Assembly (NCBI RefSeq): GCF_022832435.1
Contig: NZ_JALHLF010000013.1
Location: 662-64,661 of the forward strand
Source: Novosphingobium organovorum
GTDB lineage: Bacteria > Pseudomonadota > Alphaproteobacteria > Sphingomonadales > Sphingomonadaceae
Direction of reading: 5' to 3'
Length of the DNA stretch: 64,000 nt
Positions 50,301 through 60,363 of this stretch are shown piece by piece. The position numbers were made by a program, and so were the translations under genes. Each line of letters opens with the position of its first letter. Positions within the stretch are counted from its first letter, which is position 1. The notes beneath the pieces are model-generated. The model saw only the letters and a program-made list of their open reading frames with translations, was not told the DNA's origin and did not search any database.

Positions 50301-52106
50301 TCAACCCCGATAGAGCGCATCCAGCCGCAGGCCGTAACGCTCCTTGAGCTTGTGCCGGCGGATCTTGAGGCTGGGGGTCAGTTCCTCGTTGTCGATCGCG
50401 AAGGGTTCGTCGGCGAGCGTGAACTGGCGCACCTTCTCGATCACCGAAAGCTCGCGGTTGACCCGGTCGATCGCGTCGCGCAGCGCGGCGCGGAAGGCGG
50501 GCAGGTCGCGCACCGCCGCGAGCGCGGGCGACAGGCCGTTGGCCTCGGCCCATTCGCGCGCCCAGTCCTCGTCGGGCACGATCAGTCCGACGACGTAAGG
50601 GCGCCGGTCGCCCGAGACCATCGCCTGGGCGATCTCGTTTTGCAGTGTGAGCATCGATTCGATGCGCTGCGGCGAGACGTTGTCGCCCTTGTCGTTGACG
50701 ATCATGTCCTTCTTGCGGTCGGTGATGCAGATGCGGCCCTTGGCGTCGATATGGCCGATGTCGCCGGTGTGCAGCCAGCCGTCCTGCAGCGCGGCGCGGC
50801 TGGCCGCTTCGTTCTGCCAGTAGCCGTGCATGACCAGTTCGCCGCGCACGAGGATTTCGCCGTCCTGCGCGATCTGAACTTCGGCGCCGCGCAAGGGCGG
50901 GCCGACGGTTTCCATCTTGATCCCCGCGCGCGGGCGGTTGACCGAGATGACCGGGCCGCTTTCGGTCTGGCCATAGCCTTGCAGCAGGGTCAGCCCCATG
51001 GCCTCGAAGAACAGGCCCACCTCGGGGTTGAGCGGGGCGCCGCCCGAGACCAGCGCCTTCATCCGCCCGCCGAACCTGGCGCGGATCTTGGGGCGCAGCG
51101 TGCGTTCGAGCAGGAAGTCGAGCGCGGGATCGGTCAGGCGCCGGCGCCCTTGCGCCGTGCGGGCCGCGAGCGCAACCGCCTGTTCCATCATCCACTTCGC
51201 CGCGCCACCCTGCTTTTCGATCTGTTTCATGATCTTGGTGCGCAGGACCTCGAACAGGCGCGGGACCACGACCATGATCGTGGGCCCCACTTCCTCGATG
51301 TTCGCGGCGAGTTTCTCGAGCCCTTCGGCGTAGTAGATCTGGCCGCCCAGACCGATCGGGAAAATCTCGCCCGCGGTGTGTTCGTAGGCGTGGCTGAGCG
51401 GGAGGAAGGAGAGAAACGTCTCGGGCTTGTCGAGCGCGAAGTCCTCGAGGATGACCTGCGTGGTGCCCGCGATGTTGGTGAGCAGCATGCCGTGGTGCTG
51501 GCGCACCCCGCGCGGCGCGCCGCCGGTGCCGCTGGTGTAGATGATGCAGGCCAGGTCCTCGCGCCCGATGGTGGCGAGGCGTGCCTCGACCTCGGCGCGC
51601 GCGGCCGCCGCATCGCCCTCGAGCAGGTCGTCCCACAAGGCGGTGTCGTAGTTGGTGCCCTGCATCGCGGGCAGCGCGTCCATGCCGATGACGTGGCCGC
51701 ACAAGTCGGTCTGGACGATCGCGGGCAGCAGCGCCTTGCCCAGCTTCGCGCTCGACACGATCGCGGCGCAGGCGCCCGAATTTTCCAGGATGTGGATGTG
51801 ATCGCGCGTGGTGTTGGTGGTGTAGGTGGGCACCGTCACGCAGCCCGCGGCCATGATCGCGAGATCGGACAGGCACCATTCGGGCCGGTTTTCCGAGACG
51901 ATCACCACGCGGTCACCATCGCGCAGCCCCATGCGGCGCAGCGAGGTGGCCAGCAGGCAGACCCGGCGGGCGGCTTCGGCCCAGCTGATCGCGCGCCATT
52001 CGCCTTCGTGTCTGGCCCAGAGCATCGGCGCCTCGCCCAGAGCATCGGCGCGCTCGAGGAACAGCGAGACGACGTTCGCGCTCCTGTCGAAATCGACCAG
52101 GTCCAT
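50301..52106 (-). CDS. long-chain fatty-acid--CoA ligase (AMP-forming)
   Basis: This 601-residue ANL-superfamily enzyme activates fatty acids to acyl-CoA via acyl-AMP. The AMP-binding P-loop is IIYTSGTGGAPRGV near 188-201. GYGQTESGPVIS, the LHTGDIGHID motif with its catalytic-type Asp, and ITDRKKDMIV hinge follow. The closest class is the long-chain (FadD15-like) bacterial/eukaryotic type. Chain-length preference is unknown. The start at 52106 is the first plausible ATG. It is monocistronic. Confidence 0.92.
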   Translation of the reverse strand: MDLVDFDRSANVVSLFLERADALGEAPMLWARHEGEWRAISWAEAARRVCLLATSLRRMGLRDGDRVVIVSENRPEWCLSDLAIMAAGCVTVPTYTTNTTRDHIHILENSGACAAIVSSAKLGKALLPAIVQTDLCGHVIGMDALPAMQGTNYDTALWDDLLEGDAAAARAEVEARLATIGREDLACIIYTSGTGGAPRGVRQHHGMLLTNIAGTTQVILEDFALDKPETFLSFLPLSHAYEHTAGEIFPIGLGGQIYYAEGLEKLAANIEEVGPTIMVVVPRLFEVLRTKIMKQIEKQGGAAKWMMEQAVALAARTAQGRRRLTDPALDFLLERTLRPKIRARFGGRMKALVSGGAPLNPEVGLFFEAMGLTLLQGYGQTESGPVISVNRPRAGIKMETVGPPLRGAEVQIAQDGEILVRGELVMHGYWQNEAASRAALQDGWLHTGDIGHIDAKGRICITDRKKDMIVNDKGDNVSPQRIESMLTLQNEIAQAMVSGDRRPYVVGLIVPDEDWAREWAEANGLSPALAAVRDLPAFRAALRDAIDRVNRELSVIEKVRQFTLADEPFAIDNEELTPSLKIRRHKLKERYGLRLDALYRG

Positions 52107-52254
52107 GACTAAGACAATCCTCTCTGATGCCGTTCGGGGTCTTTGAACCGAACGTTTAGGGCCCGCAAACGGTTGCCACAACCGCGAGCGGGCCCCTGTC
52201 AGACTTGGACCGATTTCACCAGAGGATTATTTCCCTCCCCGGCAGGGCGTGCGT

Positions 52255-54117
52255 TTACTCGTGCGCGCCGTTGAGGCTGTTGGCGCGCCGCGCGATGACC
52301 GTGACGTTGCCCTTGGTGTCCATGCCCACGCCTTCGCTGCGTGGGTCGGCGGCGCCGACCCACCGGCCGTTGACCTTCTCGACCGCGTTGGCCTTGAGCC
52401 CGAGCGGGGCGACCTCGACGGTTTCGCCCAGCGCCTGGAGCGCGGGGACCATGGCGGCAAGCGGGGTGCCTTCCTCGAGCGTGGCGGTCTTCGTGGCGGG
52501 GGCGTAGATCAGCCCGGTGGCGATGGCGTCCTGCGCGCTCATGTCCCAGTCGATCACGCCGATGATCGCCTTGGCGATCTGGCAGATGATCGTCGCGCCG
52601 CCCGCCGCGCCGATCGCCAGGCGCACCGAACCATCGGGGTTGTAGACGATGGTGGGCGCCATCGAGCTGCGCGGGCGCTTGCCCCCTTCGACGCGGTTGG
52701 CGACGAGGTAGCCGTCCTTGTTCGGCACCGGATCGAAATCGGGCAGCTCGTTGTTGATCATGAAGCCATCGGCCGAAATTCCCGAGCCGAAGTAGCCGTT
52801 GACCGTGGTGGTGACCTGCGAGACGTTGCCGTCCCCATCGACGACGGCGAGATCGGTGGTGCCCGGATCGTCGCGGAAGGGCACGCGCTGGCGTTCGGGT
52901 GCGCCTTGCGGGGTGCCCGGCTCGATCACCTTGATCGTGCTGTCGGGATGGATCAGCGCCGAACGGCTGGCAAGGTAGGCGGGATCGAGCAGCCCCTTGA
53001 CCGGAACGCCCAGGAAATCGGGATCGCCGATGTACATGTTGCGATCGGCGTAGGCGAGCCGCTCGGACTCGGCGATCAGGTGCCAGGCGACCGGGCTGTC
53101 CTTGCCCAGTCCCTTCATGTCAAAGCGTTCGAGCTGCTTGAGGATCATCAGCACCGTCAGGCCGCCCGAGGAGGGCGGGCCCATCGAGCAGATCCTGTAG
53201 CCGCGATAGGTGTCGCACACCGGCGGACGTTCCTTGGCCTGGTAGTGGGCCAGGTCCGCTTCGGTGATCGGCGAGGAGATCGGCTTGGCGGTGTTGAGCG
53301 CGGTGACGATGTCGTGCGCGATGGTGCCGTGGTAGAACGGCACGGGCCCTTCCTTGGCGAGCCGTTCGAGCGTGTCGGCCAGTTCGGGCACCTTGAAGGT
53401 GGAGCCGGTCGCCAGCGGCTGGCCGCCGGGGAAGTAGGTCTGCCTGGCCCAGCCGGTGACGTGGCGGCTGTAGAGGTCGAGCCCGTTGTGCAGCCTTGCG
53501 GTGACCACGAAGCCATCCCGTGCGAGCTTGATCGCGGGCTGGAACAGCGTGGCCCAGGGCAGCTTGCCCCAGCGCTTGTGCGCCTGTGCCATCGCGGCGA
53601 GCGCGCCCGGAACCCCGGCGCTGAGCGCGCCGGCATAGATTTCCTGCATCGGGCGCGGCTTGCCGTCGGCGCCCATGAACCAGTTGAGGTCGGCCGCCGC
53701 CGGTGCGGTCTCGCGCCCGTCGATCGAGGCGGTGGAGTGGTCTTTGGCACCGTGGCGCATCCAGAACAGACCGCCGCCAATGCCCGAATTTTGCGGTTCG
53801 ACGACGTTGAGCGCAAGCATCGTGGCGATCGCCGCGTCGGTCGAGCTGCCGCCCATCTTGAGGATTTCGACGCCCGCCGCAGCGGCGCGTGGATCGGCTG
53901 CGCTGACCACCCCGACCCCCGTCGCGTCGAGGTTGGCGGCCCTGTGATTCATCGCGGCGTGATTCATCGCGGCGGGTGGAGGAGCCTTGGCGGTTTCCAC
54001 CGGCGGCGCGGAGGCCGTGGTGCACGCGCCCAGCGCCAGGCTGGCGGCGAGGGTGCAGGTCCATGCAGTGGTCGGGGCGAGCGTGGCGCGAAGGCCAATC
54101 AGGTATGAGCGCAGCAT
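52255..54117 (-). CDS. ggt: gamma-glutamyltransferase (lipoprotein-type)
   Basis: This 620-residue enzyme cleaves gamma-glutamyl bonds of glutathione after self-processing. The N-terminal signal ends in a lipobox (SLALGAC), so it is probably membrane-tethered in the periplasm. The nucleophile Thr lies in DDPGTTDLAVVDGDGN, where Asp replaces the His commonly following the Thr pair. GIGGGLFWM, SSGGLTVLMILK and RSSMAPTIVYNPDG are family motifs. The frame stays open into pyrD, but the protein begins at 54117. Confidence 0.92.
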   Translation of the reverse strand: MLRSYLIGLRATLAPTTAWTCTLAASLALGACTTASAPPVETAKAPPPAAMNHAAMNHRAANLDATGVGVVSAADPRAAAAGVEILKMGGSSTDAAIATMLALNVVEPQNSGIGGGLFWMRHGAKDHSTASIDGRETAPAAADLNWFMGADGKPRPMQEIYAGALSAGVPGALAAMAQAHKRWGKLPWATLFQPAIKLARDGFVVTARLHNGLDLYSRHVTGWARQTYFPGGQPLATGSTFKVPELADTLERLAKEGPVPFYHGTIAHDIVTALNTAKPISSPITEADLAHYQAKERPPVCDTYRGYRICSMGPPSSGGLTVLMILKQLERFDMKGLGKDSPVAWHLIAESERLAYADRNMYIGDPDFLGVPVKGLLDPAYLASRSALIHPDSTIKVIEPGTPQGAPERQRVPFRDDPGTTDLAVVDGDGNVSQVTTTVNGYFGSGISADGFMINNELPDFDPVPNKDGYLVANRVEGGKRPRSSMAPTIVYNPDGSVRLAIGAAGGATIICQIAKAIIGVIDWDMSAQDAIATGLIYAPATKTATLEEGTPLAAMVPALQALGETVEVAPLGLKANAVEKVNGRWVGAADPRSEGVGMDTKGNVTVIARRANSLNGAHE

Positions 54118-54128
54118 GGCGCGTGAGG

Positions 54129-55172
54129 CTATTGTGTTCCGACCGCCTCGGCAATGGACTTGAACCCCTCGCGCTTCATTAAATTTTCGAGACCTTTGTT
54201 GATCTTGCGGGCGATGAACGGGCCTTCGTAGACCATTGCGCTGTAGAGCTGGACGAGGCTGGCCCCGGCGCGGATGCGCGCCCAGGCGTCGTGGGCATCG
54301 GCGATCCCGCCCACGCCTACGAGCGGCAGCGCGCCGCCGGTGGCCGTCCGAAAGTCGCGCAGGCGCTGCAGGGCCAGGTCGCGCAGCGGGGCGCCCGAAA
54401 GCCCGCCGGTCTCCCCCGCGTTGGGCGAGGTGAGCGGGGGGCGCGAGATGGTGGTGTTCGAGACGATCAGCGCGCCCAGCTTGCGTTCGATCGCGATGCG
54501 CGCGATCGCATCGATGTCGGTGGGTTCGAGGTCGGGAGCGACCTTGAGGAACACCGGCGGGCCGCCCTGGGGGCAGACTTCGGCGCGCGCGGCGTTGACC
54601 GCGTCGAGCAGGTCGATCAGCGCGGATTCGTCCTGCAGCGCGCGCAGGCCGGGGGTGTTGGGGCTCGAGATGTTGACCGCGAGATAGGTCGCGAGCGGGG
54701 CCATGGCGCGGGTCATCACCGCATAGTCGGCCACGCGGTCGGACGAATCCTTGTTGGCGCCGATGTTGATGCCGACCACGCCCGGCCGATCTTTGCGCGC
54801 CTTGAGACGGGCGAGCGCGGCCGCCGCGCCGCCGTTGTTGAAGCCGAGCCGGTTGATCACCGCGCGGTCTTCGACCAGGCGGAAGATGCGCGGGCGCGGA
54901 TTGCCCGCCTGCGGGAGCGGGGTGATCGAGCCGACTTCGGCGAACCCGAAGCCGAGCTTGAGCAGCGCGTCGGGCACTTGTGCGTTCTTGTCGAAGCCCG
55001 CGGCCATGCCGACCGGATTGGGAAAGGCGATTCCCGCGACCGTGCTGGCCAGCGCGGGGCTGGCGTGTCCGGCGGGCAGCAAGCCGGCGAGCGAGAGGCC
55101 GCGCAGGGCAAGGCCGTGGGCCGATTCGGCGTCGAGTCGGAAAAGGGCGGGTCGAAGAGCGCTGTAGATCAC
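54129..55172 (-). CDS. pyrD: dihydroorotate dehydrogenase (quinone), class 2
   Basis: This membrane-associated FMN enzyme oxidises dihydroorotate to orotate in pyrimidine synthesis. It has 347 residues. An N-terminal amphipathic extension (about 1-45) is typical of class 2. NPVGMAAGFDKNA, NISSPNTPGLR (with the class 2 catalytic Ser nearby) and GVGGIADAHDAW follow. GTG at 55172 was chosen with GGGG seven bases upstream; GTG at 55178 has no spaced ribosome site. Confidence 0.94.
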   Translation of the reverse strand: MIYSALRPALFRLDAESAHGLALRGLSLAGLLPAGHASPALASTVAGIAFPNPVGMAAGFDKNAQVPDALLKLGFGFAEVGSITPLPQAGNPRPRIFRLVEDRAVINRLGFNNGGAAAALARLKARKDRPGVVGINIGANKDSSDRVADYAVMTRAMAPLATYLAVNISSPNTPGLRALQDESALIDLLDAVNAARAEVCPQGGPPVFLKVAPDLEPTDIDAIARIAIERKLGALIVSNTTISRPPLTSPNAGETGGLSGAPLRDLALQRLRDFRTATGGALPLVGVGGIADAHDAWARIRAGASLVQLYSAMVYEGPFIARKINKGLENLMKREGFKSIAEAVGTQ

Positions 55173-55375
55173 GATCACGCCCCATAGCGGCGTTGCACGA
55201 AGGCCACAATTCTTTCGTGGGACGACGCATGCGAGCACAAAAGCGACATCGCAAGGGGCCTGCGCGCATCGCCGTGTCGCATTTATACAATTCCTGAACG
55301 AACCCTCAGCCTACACCGACCTCGCGACCCGAAGGGCTCGTAGCGGGATGCGCACGAGTTCTTTATACCTTGAAA

Positions 55376-55412
55376 GGCGGCTTCCTGCATCGGTGGGGGC
55401 CGCCTATTTTTG
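55376..55412 (+). terminator. orphan terminator-like hairpin
   Basis: GGCGGC pairs with GCCGCC across a 17-nt loop, followed by TATTTTT. No coding gene lies upstream on this strand, so it could end a small RNA or be an attenuator. Confidence 0.35.
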
Positions 55413-55537
55413 TTCCGGCTTCCCGGTTCGGGCCTTCCGGCGCGGTGTCCGACGGTGGCCTGGTTGGTTGCGCCGGTTGCGTCGGCTGCCGGGGCAGTTG
55501 CGTCGCGCGGCATTGAATCTTGCGGACCGATACGCTA

Positions 55538-55568
55538 GTTAAATCGGAGAGATTTGATCCAGTTTAAC
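55538..55568. promoter_or_regulatory. candidate operator of the Rrf2/suf operon
   Basis: An outer inverted repeat GTTAAA/TTTAAC encloses an inner AAATC-GGAGA-GATTT. It lies 27-57 bp before the Rrf2 start. It does not match a standard IscR type 1 site, so the assignment rests on position and symmetry only. Confidence 0.4.
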
Positions 55569-55594
55569 CGTCGGGTTCGTAAAGAGTCGCAATT

Positions 55595-56002
55595 ATGCGC
55601 TTGTCCAGCATGGCCGATTATGCCGTCATCATCATGTCCGCCGCGGCGCGGCATTGTGGCGGCGTGCGCGTGAGCGCGGGCCAGCTGGCCGAGGAAACCG
55701 GGCTTCCCTCACCCACGGTCCAGAAACTGGTAAGCAAACTGAGCGCGGCGGGGCTGATGCGCTCCTCGCGCGGGGTGGGTGGCGGGCTCAAGCTCGCGCG
55801 GCCGCCCGCGGCGATCACGATCGCCGACATCGTCGAGGCGGTGGAGGGGCCGATCGCGCTCACCACCTGCCTCGAGGACGGAAAACACGACTGCACGCTC
55901 GAAGGCCAGTGCACGGTGCGTCCGCACTGGCCCCAGGTGAATGCAGCGCTGCGCGGGGCATTGGCACAGGTGCCCCTGACACAGTTCGTCGAGGAAGCAT
56001 AA
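55595..56002 (+). CDS. Rrf2-family Fe-S regulator of the suf operon (IscR/SufR-like)
   Basis: This 135-residue winged helix protein (about 1-70, DYAVIIMSAAARHCGG and GLPSPTVQKLVSKLSAAGL) has three cluster cysteines at 92, 100 and 106 (TTCLEDGKHDC, EGQC). It probably represses the operon when its cluster is intact. The stop codon is immediately followed by sufB (no gap), which indicates one transcript. Confidence 0.93.
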   Translation: MRLSSMADYAVIIMSAAARHCGGVRVSAGQLAEETGLPSPTVQKLVSKLSAAGLMRSSRGVGGGLKLARPPAAITIADIVEAVEGPIALTTCLEDGKHDCTLEGQCTVRPHWPQVNAALRGALAQVPLTQFVEEA

Positions 56003-57519
<1,517 letters not shown>

Positions 57520-57520
<1 letters not shown>

Positions 57521-57972
57521 TGCGCAAGCCCGTGCTGGCCCGTCTGCGGACTATCGGTATCCTAGGGATTGCCGGGCTTGGCCTGGTCGCGACCACGCCT
57601 GGTTTTGCCAAAGAGGACGGTGGCGAAGCGAAGGCTGCCAAGATTCGCGACGAGATCTGGTTCAAGGCTTCCGCATCCTATCCCGACTTGCTCAATCCTG
57701 CGATGACGCCGTTGCTCCATTGCTTGCTGGAGCAGGCCGGAGCGAGCGTCAAAATGGCGGATGGGTCTGCTGTCGAGGCACCGGGCGATGTCCAGACCTG
57801 CGCGCACCTGCGTGAAATGGCGGTGACGAAGGCCGATTCGATTTTGGAACAGGACGGTGTCGAAGCCGCCGATACGCGTGCAGAGCTGATCAAGCTGGCT
57901 CTGGCTGCCGTTGATGCGCTCGCGACATCCCAGAAAATTTGGCACGATGGAAGAACGCATCCCAATGGTTGA
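57520..57972 (+). CDS. secreted hypothetical protein inside the suf operon
   Basis: This 150-residue protein has a signal peptide (1-30, ending PGFA) and a helical mature part with two cysteines (LLHCLLEQ and VQTCAHLRE). The base composition is less GC-rich than in its neighbours, which hints at later acquisition. The start overlaps the sufB stop (TGATG), so it is translated with suf. No family was recognised. Confidence 0.7.
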
Positions 57973-58447
57973 ACGTAAGACTCTTGGCATCAGTCGTGGC
58001 GAAGCGGCGCCCAAGAACAACGCGCGTGAAGGTTTCGCGCTCACCGGCGCGCGGCTCGAAAAGCTAAAGGAACGCGCGCGCATCCAGCGCCACAATCCGA
58101 GCCCGGCGCAGGAAGCGCTGTGGGGCGCGCTGTCGGGCGCGCAGCTGGGCGGGGTGAAGTTCACCCGCCAGGCCATCGTCGGTTCGGCGATCGTCGATTT
58201 CGCCTGCCCCTCGCGCTGGATCGTGGTGCTGATCAGCCCCGAAGGCGCCAACGCCGAAGTCGAGACGCTGCAGGACGGCAAGCTCACCCAGGTCGGCGTG
58301 CGCGTGCTGCGCTTTGCCGAGGCCGAAATCCTGGGCGATCTCGCCGCGGTGGTGAAGGCCATCGCCGCCGAGACCAACAAGCCCTTCGACAAGCGTGCGG
58401 CGCGCCGCGGCGTGGGCGGTGTGCGGATGGAGGACAGCGAGGCATGA
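57965..58447 (+). CDS. DUF559 endonuclease-like protein in suf operon
   Basis: This 160-residue protein has the DUF559 pattern ARIQRHNPSPAQEALWGAL, LGGVKFTRQAIVGSAIVDFA and GVRVLRFAEAEILGDL. This is a restriction-endonuclease-like fold (VSR-type). The usual catalytic E-x-DG after the VDFAC strand is replaced by LISPEG, so nuclease activity is doubtful. ATG at 57965 has GGAAGA nine bases upstream and overlaps the previous gene by eight bases. The role next to sufC is unknown. Confidence 0.8.
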   Translation: MVERKTLGISRGEAAPKNNAREGFALTGARLEKLKERARIQRHNPSPAQEALWGALSGAQLGGVKFTRQAIVGSAIVDFACPSRWIVVLISPEGANAEVETLQDGKLTQVGVRVLRFAEAEILGDLAAVVKAIAAETNKPFDKRAARRGVGGVRMEDSEA

Positions 58448-58836
58448 CGCCCCCCGTTGCCGGACCTTTCAGGGCGGTGCTGGCCGGGGTTGCCCTGGCG
58501 GGCCTTGCCGTGCCCGTCGCGGCCAGGGCGCAGGCGAGCGTGATCCCCAAGGCCTTCCAGGGCCATTGGGAAGAAGACACCCGCTATTGCAGTGCCCCCA
58601 CCGACGCCACGCTGACGTTGACCGCGACCGAACTGCACGGCTGGGAAGCCGAAGGCAAGGTCACCAAGGTCGAGGATGTGGGGCCGCGCGCGATCGTGAT
58701 CTCGGCCGATTTTTCGGGCGAGGGCGAGACCTGGTCCTCGAGCGAGCGCTACGAGCTTTCGGCCGATGGCACGATGATGACCACCGCCAACGAGCAGACG
58801 ACATTCCAACGCTTCCGCTGCCCCAAGGGCAAGTGA
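58444..58836 (+). CDS. secreted hypothetical protein in suf operon
   Basis: This 130-residue protein has a signal peptide (1-30, ending ARAQA). The mature domain runs FQGHWEEDTRYCSAPTDATL ... FRCPKGK, a lipocalin-like small beta structure with two cysteines likely forming a disulfide. It starts in an ATGA overlap with the DUF559 gene and is followed by sufC after 34 bp. It is unknown outside sphingomonad suf operons to my knowledge. Confidence 0.7.
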   Translation: MTPPVAGPFRAVLAGVALAGLAVPVAARAQASVIPKAFQGHWEEDTRYCSAPTDATLTLTATELHGWEAEGKVTKVEDVGPRAIVISADFSGEGETWSSSERYELSADGTMMTTANEQTTFQRFRCPKGK

Positions 58837-58870
58837 GCATCAACCCCATTCAAGCGGAACTGTTTTTTCT

Positions 58871-59626
58871 ATGCTGAAGATTGAAAACCTGCAGGCGAGC
58901 GTCGCCGACAAGCCGATCCTCAAGGGCCTTTCGCTGACCGTCAATCCGGGCGAGATTCACGCCATCATGGGCCCCAACGGCGCGGGCAAGTCGACCACCG
59001 GCTACGTGCTGGGCGGGCGTCCGGGCTACGAAGTGACCGGCGGTTCGGTCGATTTCCTCGGCCAGGACCTGCTCGGGCTCGAACCGCACGAACGCGCGGC
59101 GGCGGGCCTGTTCCTGGGGTTCCAGTACCCGGTCGAGATTCCCGGCGTGTCGTTCGTCCAGTTCCTGCGCGAAGCGGCCAACGCCCAGCGCAAGAGCCGC
59201 GGCGAGGAGCCGCTTTCGGGCGGCGAGTTCCTGAAGCTCGCCAAGGAGAAGGCGGCGCTGCTCAAGATGGACATGGACATGCTCAAGCGTCCGGTGAACG
59301 TGGGCTTTTCGGGCGGCGAGAAGAAGCGCGCCGAGATGGTCCAGATGGGCGTGCTCGATCCCCGGCTGGCGATCCTCGACGAAACCGATTCGGGCCTCGA
59401 CATCGATGCGCTGCGCATCTGCGGCGAAGGCATCAACGCGATCATGCGCCAGCCCGACAAGGCGGTCCTTCTCATCACCCACTACCAGCGCCTGCTCGAT
59501 TACGTGAAGCCGGACTTCGTGCACGTCCTTTCGGCGGGCCGGATCGTCAAGTCGGGCGGCCCCGAACTTGCGCTGCGGCTCGAGGACGAGGGCTACGAGG
59601 CGGTGGTCCACGAGGCCGCCGCATGA
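58871..59626 (+). CDS. sufC: Fe-S assembly ATPase SufC
   Basis: This 251-residue ABC-type ATPase drives the SufBC2D scaffold. Walker A is GPNGAGKST (34-42), the signature FSGGEKKRAEM near 142-152, and Walker B LAILDETDSGLD, followed by the H-loop ITHYQRLL. It overlaps sufD by 4 bp (ATGA). Confidence 0.98.
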   Translation: MLKIENLQASVADKPILKGLSLTVNPGEIHAIMGPNGAGKSTTGYVLGGRPGYEVTGGSVDFLGQDLLGLEPHERAAAGLFLGFQYPVEIPGVSFVQFLREAANAQRKSRGEEPLSGGEFLKLAKEKAALLKMDMDMLKRPVNVGFSGGEKKRAEMVQMGVLDPRLAILDETDSGLDIDALRICGEGINAIMRQPDKAVLLITHYQRLLDYVKPDFVHVLSAGRIVKSGGPELALRLEDEGYEAVVHEAAA

Positions 59627-60363
59627 GCGAGGCTCTCACCCTGCCGACCCGGCGCAACGAGGATTTCCGCTATGCGGACCTGAACGCGCTCGAGACGCTG
59701 TGGCCGATCGCGGCCGAGCCGATCGCGGTGGCCGAAGGCGAGGAAGGCAGCCTCCAGGTCATGCTCGAGGGCGATGCGCCGGTCGCGCGGCATCTGGTCA
59801 TCACGCTGGCGAAGGGCGCGGTGTTCGATCTGCGCGTGCTGTCGGCCGGGCCAGTCTATGGGCGCATCGCGATCGACGTGCGGCTGGGCGAGGGGGCGGA
59901 CTTCACGCTCGGCGCGGCGCAGCTGGCGACGGGCTCGGAGAACTTGGAGATCGTCACCAAGGTGGTCCACACCGCTTTGAACGCCAGTTCGCGCCAGATC
60001 GTGCGCTCGGTGCTCGCGGGGCACGCGGTGGGCACGTACCTGGGCTGCATCGGGGTCGAGCGCGGGGCCGACGGCACCGACGCCGAACAGTCGGTGCGCG
60101 CCATGCTGCTCGATCGCACGGCGACCGCCAACGCCAAGCCCGAGCTGGAAATCTACGCCGACGATGTCAAGGCCGCGCACGGCTGCGCGGTGGGCGAACT
60201 CGACGGTGAGGGCCTGTTCTACCTCATGTCGCGCGGGCTTCCCCCGATGGCGGCCAAGCGGTTGATGCTCCAGGCGTTCCTCGCCGAAGCCTTTGCCGGC
60301 GCGCCGGCGGCGCAAGCGCTCGAAAGCGCCGCGCAGGCCCGGCTGGAGGCGATCTTGTCATGA
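59623..60363 (+). CDS. sufD: short SufD scaffold protein
   Basis: This 246-residue SufD is well under the roughly 420 residues of E. coli SufD. It lacks much of the N-terminal helical region but keeps the beta-helix core and the C-terminal segment DDVKAAHGCAVGELDGEGLF, whose His (about 186) corresponds to the functional SufD His at the SufB interface. ATGA overlaps at both ends show tight coupling to sufC and sufS. Confidence 0.93.
   Translation: MSEALTLPTRRNEDFRYADLNALETLWPIAAEPIAVAEGEEGSLQVMLEGDAPVARHLVITLAKGAVFDLRVLSAGPVYGRIAIDVRLGEGADFTLGAAQLATGSENLEIVTKVVHTALNASSRQIVRSVLAGHAVGTYLGCIGVERGADGTDAEQSVRAMLLDRTATANAKPELEIYADDVKAAHGCAVGELDGEGLFYLMSRGLPPMAAKRLMLQAFLAEAFAGAPAAQALESAAQARLEAILS

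Larger units (their letters stand above)
55173..55594. promoter_or_regulatory. 422-bp intergenic region between pyrD and the suf regulator
   Basis: This region separates divergent genes and holds no convincing ORF. It contains a terminator-like hairpin on the plus strand (55376-55412, GGCGGC/GCCGCC then TATTTTT) with no gene before it. It also contains an inverted repeat GTTAAA..TTTAAC at 55538-55568 with an inner AAATC/GATTT, just upstream of the Rrf2 gene and a likely operator. Confidence 0.5.

Noticed and set aside
50283-54108. Long plus-strand ORFs (609 and 619 codons) opposite the acyl-CoA ligase and gamma-glutamyltransferase
   Set aside because: Composition is dominated by Arg, Gly, His and Asp and there is no motif; the minus-strand enzymes are well supported.
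52255-55290. 1011-codon frame suggesting a fused gamma-glutamyltransferase
   Set aside because: The N-terminal part is pyrD read out of frame; the lipoprotein signal of the real protein starts at 54117.
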